A stretch of DNA of 64,000 bases, taken from the NCBI GenBank assembly GCA_964415965.1, contig CAYQCK010000001.1, forward strand, positions 372,001-436,000, written 5' to 3'. Position numbers and translations under genes: made by a program. The notes beneath the pieces are model-generated. The model did no database searches. It had not been told where the DNA came from and worked only from the letters and a program-made list of their open reading frames with translations. The stretch comes from CAIKNB01 sp964415965. Its GTDB lineage: Bacteria; Patescibacteriota; Patescibacteriia; 2-12-FULL-60-25. Each line of letters begins with the position of its first letter. Position 1 is the first letter of the stretch. Below are positions 6,707 through 15,380 of the stretch, in pieces.

Positions 6707-7669
6707 ATGCCAGAGGGCTTAGCCCAGGGCTTTATCGGACATGAGGCGATTGTCCGGATTTTGGAGGCGTCATTGAGCGATCCGGCGCCGGCTTATCTGT
6801 TTGTCGGGCCGGCGCATCTCGGCAAACGCACCTTGGCCGAACGCTATGTTCGGTTGCTTTTGGGGCTGTCCGTCGCGGATCCGCATTGGACTTCGCATCC
6901 GGACGTCTTCATCCTCGACGTGCTCGAAGGCAAGACCCAGGTTTCCGTGGAACAGGTCAGGGAACTGCGCGAACGCGTGTCCATGCGGCCGATCCGTGCC
7001 CCGCGGCTCGTGGTCTACTTGCCGGCGGCCGATCGGTTGAACGAATCGGGCACCAACGCCCTCCTGAAGGTCATCGAAGAGCCTCCGGCCGGCGCCGTCT
7101 TCGTGCTGGTCGCCGAGGACCTCGGACGTTTGCCTCTGACTGTCCGCAGCCGTTCGGTCGTGATGCCGTTCGGGAACGTCCCGGTCCAAGTCATCGCCAC
7201 CGGACTCGAGGCGCGCGGCATCAATCCGACCGAGGCCATGGCCCGAGCCCGGAGCTCGCGCGGCCGTCCGGGTCTGGCCGTGGATTCGCAGAACGTCACG
7301 GCGGGCGGTTCGGTCTTCATCCGCCAATTCCTCCAGGCCAAGAACGCCGGGGCGCGCCTGTCCTTCATCGAAGATCTGGCCAAGACCTGCGAGAGTTCCG
7401 AAGAGCCCGCGGTCGCCTGGCGCGAAGCGCTCCTGTTCGCCATGCAGGAGCTGGGCGCCTGGCTCGGCCGCGAACCGGCGCGCGCCGCCGTCACCGGCGT
7501 GGCCGTGTTGGCCGCGCTCCAGGCCGTCGGGTCGGCGGTTTCGCCGCGCCTGGCGCTTGAAGCCTGCGCCGTGCGGCTCGAGACCGACCCGGCCAGCGAT
7601 GCGCCGCGCCTTTTCTCATCCCTCATGCCGAAAACTTTGCCTTCAATCTACCTACCCCCAACCATATGA
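6707..7669 (+). CDS. holB: DNA polymerase III delta-prime subunit
   Basis: 320 residues. An AAA+ clamp-loader fold: a Walker A-like loop (GPAHLGKRT, residues 34-42), an SVEQVRELRE helix as found in delta-prime/tau-gamma, the sensor region LPAADRLNESGTNALLKVIEEPP, and LPLTVRSRS (the SRC-type segment with Ser in place of Cys). The zinc-binding cysteines of many homologues are absent. It acts in the clamp-loader complex that places the beta clamp on DNA. The start is set by the extended -10 seven bases upstream. The stop overlaps the next ATG (ATGA at 7666-7669), so the two genes are translationally coupled. Confidence 0.85.
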   Translation: MPEGLAQGFIGHEAIVRILEASLSDPAPAYLFVGPAHLGKRTLAERYVRLLLGLSVADPHWTSHPDVFILDVLEGKTQVSVEQVRELRERVSMRPIRAPRLVVYLPAADRLNESGTNALLKVIEEPPAGAVFVLVAEDLGRLPLTVRSRSVVMPFGNVPVQVIATGLEARGINPTEAMARARSSRGRPGLAVDSQNVTAGGSVFIRQFLQAKNAGARLSFIEDLAKTCESSEEPAVAWREALLFAMQELGAWLGREPARAAVTGVAVLAALQAVGSAVSPRLALEACAVRLETDPASDAPRLFSSLMPKTLPSIYLPPTI

Positions 7670-8754
7670 CCCAAACCACCACAGCCAGGTTATTGGCCGC
7701 CAGTCTAGCGCTTGTCCTGTTCGGCGCCGGCTGCGGCGGAACGAGCACGCCCGCCAAAGGTCCGGACGGCGGCGTCTGGAAATCCACCGACGGCGGACAG
7801 GCCTGGGCGAACAAACGCAACGTGGTTTCCGGCACCAAGGTCACGACCGCTGGCGCCCAGCTGAACATCCTCGATATGGTCATGGATCCGCAGGACAACA
7901 AGGCCATCTACCTGGCGACGGCCGAAAACGGCGTCGTGTTCACCCTGGACGGCGGCGACCTGTGGCAGCAGGCCAAGATATCCGGCGTGGCCAAGGTCAC
8001 GGCCATCGCGGTCGATCCCAAGAACAAGTGCACTGTCTACGTCGCGAGCGGCAATAAGATCTACAAGACCGATACTTGCGGCCGCGACTGGAACCAGATT
8101 TTCTTCGAGCCGCGCACCGAAGTCGTGTTCACGCGCCTGGCGGTCGACCAATACAACCCGACCATCCTGTTCGCCGGGACGTCCGACGGCGACATCCTGC
8201 GCTCGACCACGACCGGCGTCTCCTGGGAAAAGATCCAGCGCATCGACGGCGCCAACATCAAGAGCATCGCCATCGACCCCCGCGACTCGCGCATCGTCTA
8301 TGTCGGGATGGCGAGCAACGGCATCCTCAAGACGACCGACGGCGGCACGACCTGGACCCAGATCCGCAAGCAATTCGGCGAGGAATATACCGACGGCCGG
8401 CGCGTCGTCCAGGTCGTCATCGACCCGGTCGAGGCGAACGTCATCTACAACGTCTGTAAGTACGGCATCCTGAAATCAACGGACGGCGGCGAGACCTGGA
8501 AAGCCCTCAACCTGACGTCGCCTCCGGGCACGGTCAAGATCTCTTCCCTGGCCATCGACCCGAAGAACAACAAGAATCTGGTCTACACCGGCGTCTCGAC
8601 CTTGCAGTTCTCCACCGACGGCGGCGTGAGCTGGACCCCGAAGAAGCTGCCGACCACCCAAGCCGGCTCGGTCGTGATGTACGACCCGATCGACAGCAAG
8701 ATACTGTATCTCGGCACCACTCCGCCTCCGACGAAGGAGCAGGGGATGTTCTGA
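7666..8754 (+). CDS. BNR/Ycf48-like beta-propeller lipoprotein
   Basis: 362 residues. Lipobox GAGC after a signal peptide, so membrane-anchored outside. At least seven blades repeat the BNR/sortilin-type motif, for example VWKSTDGGQAW, VVFTLDGGDLW, IYKTDTCGRDW, ILRSTTTGVSW, ILKTTDGGTTW and ILKSTDGGETW. The fold resembles Ycf48/HCF136 and VPS10-type propellers, which usually act as binding or assembly platforms; the ligand here is unknown. It overlaps holB by four bases, an odd pairing of a replication gene with a surface protein. Confidence 0.82.
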   Translation: MTQTTTARLLAASLALVLFGAGCGGTSTPAKGPDGGVWKSTDGGQAWANKRNVVSGTKVTTAGAQLNILDMVMDPQDNKAIYLATAENGVVFTLDGGDLWQQAKISGVAKVTAIAVDPKNKCTVYVASGNKIYKTDTCGRDWNQIFFEPRTEVVFTRLAVDQYNPTILFAGTSDGDILRSTTTGVSWEKIQRIDGANIKSIAIDPRDSRIVYVGMASNGILKTTDGGTTWTQIRKQFGEEYTDGRRVVQVVIDPVEANVIYNVCKYGILKSTDGGETWKALNLTSPPGTVKISSLAIDPKNNKNLVYTGVSTLQFSTDGGVSWTPKKLPTTQAGSVVMYDPIDSKILYLGTTPPPTKEQGMF

Positions 8755-8833
8755 TCCGCGCAGACGCCGCCCGCGGCCGACCCACGCATCCCTCGGGGAA
8801 GCGTGCTTTGGTCTCCGTCACGGCCGCTCGCGG

Positions 8834-8862
8834 TTGACTATCTAGCCGAAAAATGGAAATAT
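8834..8862 (+). promoter_or_regulatory. Probable frr promoter
   Basis: TTGACT (8834-8839), 17-base spacer, AAATAT (8857-8862). The transcript would begin at or just before the hairpin at 8867-8886. Confidence 0.55.
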
Positions 8863-8866
8863 GTAC

Positions 8867-8886
8867 GGGCGAATCACCATTCGCCC
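8867..8886 (+). repeat. Perfect 8-bp hairpin in the frr leader
   Basis: 8867-8874 pairs perfectly with 8879-8886 around CACC, ending 11 bases before the frr start codon, where a ribosome site would normally be. No Shine-Dalgarno is visible. It may be a dispersed palindrome or a translational control element. Confidence 0.5.
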
Positions 8887-8897
8887 CTACCAAATTT

Positions 8898-9452
8898 ATG
8901 GCCAACCATATCGAAAACGCTAAGCCAGACTTCCAGAAGGCTCTTGACCGGCTGGACAACGACCTCAAGGGGCTCCGCAGCGGACGCGCTAACGCCGCCA
9001 TCGTCGAGGATATCCGCGTCGAGGCCTATGGCTCCACGATGGAGCTGAAAGGCGTCGCCGCCATCTCCATCCCGGACGCCAAGACCATCCAGATCGAACC
9101 GTGGGACAAGGGGCTGGTCAAAGATGTCGAGAAAGCGCTCATCAACGCCAACTTGGGGATGTCGCCGAACACGGCCGGCACCGTCATCCGCCTCAACCTG
9201 CCGCAGATGACCGAAGAGACGCGCAAGGAAACGGTCAAAGCCGTGCACCAGAAAGGCGAGCAGGCCAAAATCACCATCCGCAACGTGCGCGAGACGGTGC
9301 GCGAGACGCTGGGCAAGGACGAGAAGGCGCATGTCATCTCCGAGGACGAAAAATTCCGGCTCCAGGAGCAGCTCGATAAGGTGGTCAAGGAGTACAACGA
9401 GAAGGTCGACAAATTCATCGCCGAGAAGGAAGAGGAAGTCATGACGATCTGA
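8898..9452 (+). CDS. frr: Ribosome recycling factor
   Basis: 184 residues, the usual length. Characteristic RRF segments are present: LRSGRANAAIVEDI near the N-terminus, the domain II strand IQIEPWDKGLVKDVEKAL, LPQMTEETRKE, and the long C-terminal helix. With EF-G it splits post-termination ribosomes. The ATG at 8898 begins the conserved part; an in-frame ATG at 8853 would add a non-conserved stretch overlapping the hairpin. It heads a run of same-direction housekeeping genes (glyS, M16 peptidase, tpiA). Confidence 0.95.
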   Translation: MANHIENAKPDFQKALDRLDNDLKGLRSGRANAAIVEDIRVEAYGSTMELKGVAAISIPDAKTIQIEPWDKGLVKDVEKALINANLGMSPNTAGTVIRLNLPQMTEETRKETVKAVHQKGEQAKITIRNVRETVRETLGKDEKAHVISEDEKFRLQEQLDKVVKEYNEKVDKFIAEKEEEVMTI

Positions 9453-9475
9453 CGGCCCAAATCCGAAATTAATCT

Positions 9476-10858
9476 ATGCCCATTTCGCCGGACCAGAAGA
9501 TGGACCTCTTGGTGTCGCTCTGCAAGCGGCGCGGTTTCGTCTATCCCGATTCAGAGATCTATGGCGGGTTCGCCAACGCCTGGGACTTCGGGCCGTACGG
9601 CACCGAGCTCAAGAACAACATCCGCGACGCCTGGTGGAACCGCTTCGTCCGCGGCCGCGACGACCTCGTCGGCGTGGACACGCCCATCATCCAGCATCCG
9701 AAAGTCTGGGAAGCCTCGGGCCATCTCCAGAATTTTTCCGATCCGCTCGTCGAATGCAAACGCTGCCATCACCGCTTCCGCGCCGACCATCTGCTCGAAG
9801 CGCGCGCGGCCGAGCCGGGCTACGACAAGGAGCGTCCGGTCGACATCAAGGACATCAAATGCCCGGACTGCGGCGGCGAGCTGACCGACGTCATGAACTT
9901 CAACCTGATGCTGAAGACGTTCATCGGCGTCAAGGAGGATTCGACCGCGACCGCCTACCTGCGCCCCGAGACCGCGGCCGGCATGTTCACGACCTGGAAG
10001 AACATCCGCGACACCATGCGCCGACGTTTGCCCTTCGGCGTGGCCCAGGTCGGCAAGGCGTTCCGCAACGAGATCACGCCGGGCAACTTCATCTTCCGCC
10101 TGCGCGAATTCGAGCAGATGGAAATCGAATACTACGTCAAGCCCGACGACGCGCCGCGTGCCTACGAGATGTGGCTCGATGAATACAAGACCTGGGTCCG
10201 CGACGTCCTCGGCATCGCCGACGCGCACGTCCAGTACCGCGAGATCCCGGCCGAGGAGCGGGCTTTCTATTCTTTGCGCTCCATCGATCCGGAATACGCC
10301 TTCCCGTTCGGCATGAAGGAACTCGGCGGCCTGGCTTACCGCACCGATTACGACCTGTCGCGCCACCAGGAATTCTCGAAGGAAGATTTGCGCTACCTCG
10401 ACCCGGAGACCAACGAAAAATTCGTCCCGCACGTCATCGAACCGACCTGGGGCCTGACCCGGAGCGTCTTGGCCGTCCTGTCCGAGCATCTCGACATCGA
10501 TGAGGCCGAGACCGTCGAAGGCGGCCAGGAGCCGCGCATGGTCCTGCGTTTCCCGCCCAAGCTTGCGCCGGTCAAGGCCGCGTTCCTGCCGCTCCAGAAG
10601 AAGGACGAGCTGACGTCAATCGCCAAGTCGCTGGCCAAAGAGCTGCGTCATGACGGCATCAATGTCGAATACGACGAGAGCGGTTCCATCGGCAAACGCT
10701 ACCGCCGCCAGGACGAGATCGGCACGCCGTGGTGCTTCACCGTGGATTTCGAGTCGGTCGAAGACCGCAAAGTCACGGTCCGCGACCGCGACGCCATGAC
10801 CCAAGAACGCCTCGCCATCGCCGACGTCCCGGCCTGGATAAAGCAACGCCTCGCCTAA
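9476..10858 (+). CDS. glyS: Glycyl-tRNA synthetase, homodimeric class II type
   Basis: 460 residues. Single-chain (alpha2) GlyRS: N-terminal LVSLCKRRGFVYPDSEIYGG, class II motif 2 as FRNEITPGNFIFRLREFEQ, motif 3 region WGLTRSVLAVLSEH, and a C-terminal anticodon-binding domain with SIGKRYRRQDEIGTPWCFTV. A zinc ribbon is inserted in the catalytic domain (Cys94, Cys97 and Cys129, Cys132). It charges tRNA-Gly. It starts 23 bases after frr with no obvious Shine-Dalgarno, consistent with read-through from frr. In bacteria with this single-chain enzyme the gene is often also named glyQS. Confidence 0.95.
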   Translation: MPISPDQKMDLLVSLCKRRGFVYPDSEIYGGFANAWDFGPYGTELKNNIRDAWWNRFVRGRDDLVGVDTPIIQHPKVWEASGHLQNFSDPLVECKRCHHRFRADHLLEARAAEPGYDKERPVDIKDIKCPDCGGELTDVMNFNLMLKTFIGVKEDSTATAYLRPETAAGMFTTWKNIRDTMRRRLPFGVAQVGKAFRNEITPGNFIFRLREFEQMEIEYYVKPDDAPRAYEMWLDEYKTWVRDVLGIADAHVQYREIPAEERAFYSLRSIDPEYAFPFGMKELGGLAYRTDYDLSRHQEFSKEDLRYLDPETNEKFVPHVIEPTWGLTRSVLAVLSEHLDIDEAETVEGGQEPRMVLRFPPKLAPVKAAFLPLQKKDELTSIAKSLAKELRHDGINVEYDESGSIGKRYRRQDEIGTPWCFTVDFESVEDRKVTVRDRDAMTQERLAIADVPAWIKQRLA

Positions 10859-10877
10859 GCCCTTTCGAACGAAACCA

Positions 10878-12152
10878 ATGAAACCGAAATTCCATAAGCT
10901 CAAGAACGGATTGCCGGTCGTGCTCGTGCCGCAGAAAGGCGCGGGTTCGATGACCCTGCTCGTGCTCTGCAAGGTCGGCTCCCGCTACGAGACGCGCGAA
11001 ATCAACGGCTCGTCGCATTTCATCGAGCACCTCATGTTCAAGGGCACCAAGCGCCGTCCCACGACCGAGGTCCTGTCGCGCGAGCTCGACAGCTTCGGCG
11101 CCGAGTTCAACGCCTACACCGACAAGGACATGACCGGTTATTACATCAAGATGGACGCGGCCAAGACCGCCTTGGCGGTCGACATGCTGCACGACATGCT
11201 GTTCCACTCGAAATATGACCCGAAGGAAATCGACCGGGAAAGGGGAGTCATCATCGAGGAGATAAACATGTACGAGGACAACCCGCGGATGCACATCGAC
11301 GACATGCTCGAGGAGGTGCTGTTCCCGGATTCGACCCTCGGCTGGAACATCGCCGGCACGCGCGACATCATCCGCAATGTTTCCCGCGACCAGCTGATCG
11401 CTTACCGCGACGCCTACTATGTCCCGGAGCGCATGGCCGTCATCGTCTCGGGCAAGGTCGTGCCCGGCGTCATGAAGATGCTGGAGAAGACCTTCGGCAC
11501 GGTCCGCCGCCCGGCTGGACGCGATTTGCCGTTCGAGCCGTTCAAGACCCCGGCCAAAATCAAGGTCCCGCTGGCCTACAAGGAAAAAGCCACCGAACAG
11601 GTGCAGTACACTTTCGCTTTCCACGGCCTCAAGCTCACGGATCCGCGCACGCCGGCGGCCACGCTCCTGTCCGTCATCCTGGGCGCGAGCATGTCGTCGC
11701 GGCTCTTCATCCAGATCCGCGAGCGCCGCGGCTTGTGCTATTCCATCCGGTCCATGCATCAGGCGCGCGAGGACGTCGGGCTCTTCCAGGTCGCGGCCGG
11801 TCTCGACAAGGCGCGCTTCCCCGAAGCCGTGAAAGCCATCTTCAAGGAACTCAAGGACGTGGCGAAGAAGGGCGTCACGGCCGAAGAACTGCGGCGGGCC
11901 AAGGATCTTCTCCGCGGCCAGACCGTGCTCGCCTTCGAGGATTCTTCCTTCCAGGCCGGCTGGTACGGCAAGGACTGGATTTTCCGCCAGCGGCTCGAGA
12001 CCCCGGAGCAGCGCATGGCCCGGTTCGAGAAGGTGACGCGCGGCGACGTCCAGAAGGTCGCCAAGGAGCTCTTCCGTCCGGAACGCATGGCGGCCGCGGT
12101 CATCGGACCGTTCGGGCCCAAGAAGAACCTGGAGAAGATCATCAAATGGTAA
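10878..12152 (+). CDS. M16-family zinc metallopeptidase
   Basis: 424 residues. The inverted zinc motif HxxEH is present as HFIEH (His47, Glu50, His51), with the distal ligand in VIIEEI near Glu127. The second half contains the usual inactive M16 repeat (SRLFIQIRERRGLCYSI, the R/Y motif that completes the active site). Close to the mitochondrial-processing-peptidase/YmxG group. It degrades peptides in the cytoplasm or at the membrane; no signal peptide is visible. It lies 19 bases after glyS and seven before tpiA, so it is probably in the same operon. Confidence 0.92.
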   Translation: MKPKFHKLKNGLPVVLVPQKGAGSMTLLVLCKVGSRYETREINGSSHFIEHLMFKGTKRRPTTEVLSRELDSFGAEFNAYTDKDMTGYYIKMDAAKTALAVDMLHDMLFHSKYDPKEIDRERGVIIEEINMYEDNPRMHIDDMLEEVLFPDSTLGWNIAGTRDIIRNVSRDQLIAYRDAYYVPERMAVIVSGKVVPGVMKMLEKTFGTVRRPAGRDLPFEPFKTPAKIKVPLAYKEKATEQVQYTFAFHGLKLTDPRTPAATLLSVILGASMSSRLFIQIRERRGLCYSIRSMHQAREDVGLFQVAAGLDKARFPEAVKAIFKELKDVAKKGVTAEELRRAKDLLRGQTVLAFEDSSFQAGWYGKDWIFRQRLETPEQRMARFEKVTRGDVQKVAKELFRPERMAAAVIGPFGPKKNLEKIIKW

Positions 12153-12159
12153 ATAATCT

Positions 12160-12915
12160 ATGAAAAAACTCATCATCGCCAACTGGAAGATGCACTACGG
12201 CCCGATCAAGGCCGGGGCGTGGATCCGCGCCTTCCGCCGCGAGCGTTTGCCGAAGGATGTCGAGATAGCGGTCGCCGCGCCGTTCGTCAGCCTGGCCGCG
12301 GCCCGCGCTTCGCTCGGCCGCGCCTCCATCCCTGCCTTGGCCGCCCAAGACTCCTTTTGGGAGCAGGAAGGCGCCTTTACCGGGGCCGTGTCACCGTCGA
12401 TGTTGAACGAGTTCGGCGTCGCCTATTGCCTGGTCGGCCACAGCGAACGCCGGACGCATCTCGGCGAGACCGATGACATGGTCGCCAAAAAGGCGGCGGC
12501 CCTGCAGAAGGCCGGCATCTCGCCCGTGATCTGCGTGGGCGAAACTGCGGCCCAGCGCAAGAAAGGGGAGGCCAACAAGATAGTCCGCGCCCAGGTGCAG
12601 GCCGCCATCGCCGAAATCAAGGGCGACGGCCGCGCCCCGTGCGCCATCGCCTACGAACCGGTCTGGGCCATCGGCACAGGCAAGGCTTGCTCGCCGCAGG
12701 ATGCAAAGGACATGCACGCGCTCATCCGCGGGGTACTGCAGAAGAAATTCGGCAATTTGGCCGATGAGATCCACATCATCTACGGCGGTTCGGTTGACAC
12801 GCGCAACGTTTCGGAGTACATGACCACCACCGGAGTCGATGGCGCCCTGGTCGGCGGAGCCTCGCTCGACCCGCGCAATTTCGGCCTCATCTGCCGCGCC
12901 GCCGTCCCGGCCTGA
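12160..12915 (+). CDS. tpiA: Triosephosphate isomerase
   Basis: 251 residues, normal length. Active-site residues are all present: Asn8 and Lys10 (ANWKMH), the electrophile His94 (VGHSERR) and the base Glu166 (AYEPVWAIGTG), followed by the phosphate-binding YGGSV and GALVGGAS loops. It interconverts dihydroxyacetone phosphate and glyceraldehyde 3-phosphate in glycolysis. The ATG is seven bases after the peptidase stop. Confidence 0.97.
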   Translation: MKKLIIANWKMHYGPIKAGAWIRAFRRERLPKDVEIAVAAPFVSLAAARASLGRASIPALAAQDSFWEQEGAFTGAVSPSMLNEFGVAYCLVGHSERRTHLGETDDMVAKKAAALQKAGISPVICVGETAAQRKKGEANKIVRAQVQAAIAEIKGDGRAPCAIAYEPVWAIGTGKACSPQDAKDMHALIRGVLQKKFGNLADEIHIIYGGSVDTRNVSEYMTTTGVDGALVGGASLDPRNFGLICRAAVPA

Positions 12916-12945
12916 CGCCGGGAGAATCGGTAACCGGATAGCCCC

Positions 12946-13830
12946 ATGATCTACTGGATTTCATTCGCCGTCGCCGGCGTCGCCCTGCTCGTCATGGCTG
13001 TGACGCTCTTTCGGCATTGGCGCGAAATCCGGCTGATCGACCCCGATTCCATCCAGGAAGAGCGCGAGCGGCGCAAGCGCGACGACCTCATCCTCCAGCG
13101 CCTGACGCGCATCAGGGCCGATAAACTCGGGCCCATCGCCCTGGGCTTCAAGCGCCTCGCGGTCTGGGGCAAGACCATGTTCCACGCGGCTTACATCCGC
13201 CTCATCCGGCTCGAGAAGTTCTACACCCAGGCCAAATCGCCGTTCGCCTTCATCGCCCCGTCGGCCAAGGAACGCATCAAGACCATCCTGGACGACGCAC
13301 GGTCGTTGGCGCGCGACCAGAAGTTCGCTGACGCCGAAAAACGCTATCTCGAGATCCTGGCGATCGACGCCCGGCATTGGGACGCTTACAAGGGTCTGGG
13401 CCTCATCTACATCAAGCAGAAGCTCTGGCAGCAGGCCAAGGAGACGTTCGAGTTCCTGGCCAAGAGCAAGAAAGCCGACGACACGGTGTATGCCGCCCTG
13501 GCCGAGATCTCCGAAAACGACGGTGATTTCACCGCCGCCGAGGACCTGCGGCGCAAGGCCGTGGATTTCCGGCCGCGCTTGGCCAACCGCCAAGCCGAGA
13601 TGGCTTCGTTCTACCTGGAACGCAAAGAACCCCAGAAAGCCTGGCCTTTCGCCAAGCGGGCCAACGAGCTTGACGCCAAATCCGCGAGGTACCTTGAAAT
13701 ATCTTTGGATACTGCTATACTCCTCGGCGACCGATTGGAAGCCCAGCGCCGGTATGATAAGCTCAGGCTCCTGTCGGAGGACCGCCCCAAGCTGCAGGCG
13801 TACAAGGACAAGATCGACGCATTAGGGTGA
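12946..13830 (+). CDS. Membrane-anchored tetratricopeptide-repeat protein
   Basis: 294 residues. One N-terminal membrane helix (residues 1-23), a basic/charged linker (EERERRKRDD), then from about residue 105 a series of helix pairs with TPR spacing (FADAEKRYLEILAIDARHWD, LWQQAKETFEFLAK, KAWPFAKRANELD). TPR domains mediate protein-protein contact; the partner is unknown. Architecture of this kind is common in Parcubacteria. Last gene of the frr-tpiA run, followed by the tRNA pair. Confidence 0.8.
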   Translation: MIYWISFAVAGVALLVMAVTLFRHWREIRLIDPDSIQEERERRKRDDLILQRLTRIRADKLGPIALGFKRLAVWGKTMFHAAYIRLIRLEKFYTQAKSPFAFIAPSAKERIKTILDDARSLARDQKFADAEKRYLEILAIDARHWDAYKGLGLIYIKQKLWQQAKETFEFLAKSKKADDTVYAALAEISENDGDFTAAEDLRRKAVDFRPRLANRQAEMASFYLERKEPQKAWPFAKRANELDAKSARYLEISLDTAILLGDRLEAQRRYDKLRLLSEDRPKLQAYKDKIDALG

Positions 13831-13893
13831 GTGGGCGGCTGTTATTTTCGCTCTTTCGCAGGATGGTCAAATGTTTGTGGACGATTTGCCGCT

Positions 13894-13919
13894 GGCACGT
13901 CGTTCGCGAACGACGTGCC
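13894..13919. repeat. Perfect 26-bp palindrome abutting a tRNA gene
   Basis: 13894-13906 is the exact reverse complement of 13907-13919, with no spacer. Its last three bases are the first three of tRNA-Thr. It could be an operator, a cruciform, a recombination site or an RNA-processing signal; the sequence does not decide. It is the longest spacer-free perfect palindrome I saw in the window. Confidence 0.75.
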
Positions 13920-13992
13920 GTTGTAGCTCAGCTGGTAGAGCATCTCCATGGTAAGGAGAAGGTCTCGGGTTCAAATCCCGACAACGGCTCCA
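13917..13992 (+). tRNA. tRNA-Thr (GGT)
   Basis: Full cloverleaf: acceptor GCCGTTG/CAACGGC, D stem GCTC/GAGC, anticodon stem TCTCC/GGAGA with loop ATGGTAA (anticodon GGT at 13950-13952), T stem TCGGG/CCCGA with TTCAAAT, discriminator T, encoded CCA. Confidence 0.96.
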
Positions 13993-14137
13993 TGCCTCAA
14001 TAGCCCTAAAGGCTTGAGTAGGCTTTCGCCCGTCAGCAGACGGGCTTGTCCCGCCCCGCGGGACAAAGCGCAGCGGGCGAGCGCAGTGAAGTGAGTCCCG
14101 GAGGGACGAACGGAACGCAGCTCGCAACCGCGAGCAA
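13993..14137. repeat. Hairpin-rich spacer between two tRNA genes
   Basis: 145 bases without a gene. Several stacked palindromes: GCCCGTC/GACGGGC, GTCCCGC/GCGGGAC, and GCTCGC/GCGAGC just before tRNA-Tyr. This looks like another dispersed palindromic element lodged between co-oriented tRNAs. Confidence 0.55.
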
Positions 14138-14224
14138 GGGCAGGTACCGAAGCGGTCAAACGGGACAGACTGTAAATCTGTTGGCCTTGCGCCTTCCAAG
14201 GTTCGAATCCTTGCCTGCCCACCA
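14138..14224 (+). tRNA. tRNA-Tyr (GTA)
   Basis: Acceptor GGGCAGG/CCTGCCC, anticodon stem ACAGA/TCTGT with loop CTGTAAA (anticodon GTA at 14172-14174), a long class II variable arm, T stem CAAGG/CCTTG with TTCGAAT, discriminator A and encoded CCA. Confidence 0.95.
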
Positions 14225-14229
14225 CGGAG

Positions 14230-14256
14230 AAGCATCGTTCTAGAGACGATGCTTTT
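14230..14256 (+). terminator. Terminator of the tRNA transcript
   Basis: GCATCGT/ACGATGC stem followed by TTTTT, six bases after the tRNA-Tyr CCA end. Confidence 0.85.
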
Positions 14257-14296
14257 TCGTATGGTAAACGATAGTTCTGGGTCTGAATTTTACGCT

Positions 14297-14326
14297 TTGC
14301 TTAACCGACGTAAGTTCTTGCATTAT
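14297..14326 (+). promoter_or_regulatory. Promoter of the methyltransferase-HerA-NurA cassette
   Basis: TTGCTT (14297-14302), 18-base spacer, CATTAT (14321-14326). The -10 ends eight bases before the ATG at 14335, predicting a leaderless message. Confidence 0.6.
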
Positions 14327-14334
14327 GGCTGTTT

Positions 14335-15363
14335 ATGGAGGAAAATGATATTCGTGCTGTACGAAAAGGACTTGATTTTAAACCCGCGTCCGGTGTTCCC
14401 CGGGAAGGTCTTTTTAATATGGCGATAGAACTCTACAAGACAAAGAAAGGGAAATTCCTGGTCGGCGACTCATTTTTTGTGCTTAAAGATTTGCTGAAAA
14501 AAGGATATCGGAACAAGGTTCAACTTATCATGACCTCGCCGCCTTTCCCATTAAACGACAAGAAGAAATATGGTAATTTGCAGGGCGAAGCGTATAACCG
14601 GTGGCTCGCGGAGTTCGCTCCGCTCTTCTCCGATCTCCTGAAAAAGAATGGATCCATTGTAATCGAGCTTGGTAATTCATGGGAGCCCGGTCGTCCAACT
14701 CAAGCGTTGTTGACACTTGAATCCCTCTTGTCTTTTGTAAAACACCCAACTGCTGGCCTTAGACTCTGTCAAGAGTTTATTTGTTACAATCCGTCCAGAC
14801 TTCCTTCTCCAGCGCAGTGGGTGACAATAAAGAGAATCCGGACTACTGACAGCTACACGCATGTTTGGTGGATGTCTAAAGACGATTTTCCGAAAGCGGA
14901 TAACCGAAAAGTCTTGAGGCCCTACAGTCAGAGTATGAAAGAATTATTGAAAAGAAAAAGTTATAACTCTGGCAAAAGACCTTCTGAGCACGTCATCGGC
15001 GAAAAAAGCTTCTTATCGAACAATCGCGGAAGCATCATGCCGAACCTACTTGAGATTGAGAGGATTGATTCTGAGAGAGACCCGAGACTGCCGCCAAACG
15101 TACTCAGCATGTCAAACACTAATTCAAATGACGCCTTCATGCTCGCATGCAGGAGGAAGGGCCTTACACCCCACCCTGCTAGGATGCAACAGGGACTGGT
15201 GAATTTTTTTATCGAGTTTCTAACTGATCCGGGCGACTTGGTGCTTGATCCTTTTGGTGGAAGTAATACCACTGGATTCTGTGCAGAAAAGCTTGGCCGA
15301 CGATGGATTGCAGTTGATATTGACGGTCAATATGGTCGTCAGTCTAAACTTCGTTTCAAATAA
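14335..15363 (+). CDS. DNA methyltransferase (beta-class, probably N4-cytosine or N6-adenine) of a HerA-NurA cassette
   Basis: 342 residues. The catalytic motif TSPPF (residues 67-71) precedes the SAM-binding motif DPFGGSNTTG (305-314), the order of beta-class amino-methyltransferases; TSPP favours N4-cytosine. Between them is a target-recognition region of about 200 residues, then HPARMQQGLVNFFI as motif X. It should methylate a defined DNA site using SAM. The ATG at 14335 is supported by the promoter just upstream; an internal ATG at 14419 (MAIELYK) is an alternative. It is followed after 17 bases by the HerA-like gene. Codon use is clearly AT-richer than in flanking genes, suggesting horizontal transfer. 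Confidence 0.85.
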   Translation: MEENDIRAVRKGLDFKPASGVPREGLFNMAIELYKTKKGKFLVGDSFFVLKDLLKKGYRNKVQLIMTSPPFPLNDKKKYGNLQGEAYNRWLAEFAPLFSDLLKKNGSIVIELGNSWEPGRPTQALLTLESLLSFVKHPTAGLRLCQEFICYNPSRLPSPAQWVTIKRIRTTDSYTHVWWMSKDDFPKADNRKVLRPYSQSMKELLKRKSYNSGKRPSEHVIGEKSFLSNNRGSIMPNLLEIERIDSERDPRLPPNVLSMSNTNSNDAFMLACRRKGLTPHPARMQQGLVNFFIEFLTDPGDLVLDPFGGSNTTGFCAEKLGRRWIAVDIDGQYGRQSKLRFK

Positions 15364-15380
15364 TTAATTTTTGAGAAAAT

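Noticed and set aside
10773..12182. Long open frame on the minus strand opposite the M16 peptidase gene
   Set aside because: The plus strand carries a complete, motif-bearing peptidase; the opposite frame is His/Arg/Val-rich shadow sequence typical of GC-rich codon bias.
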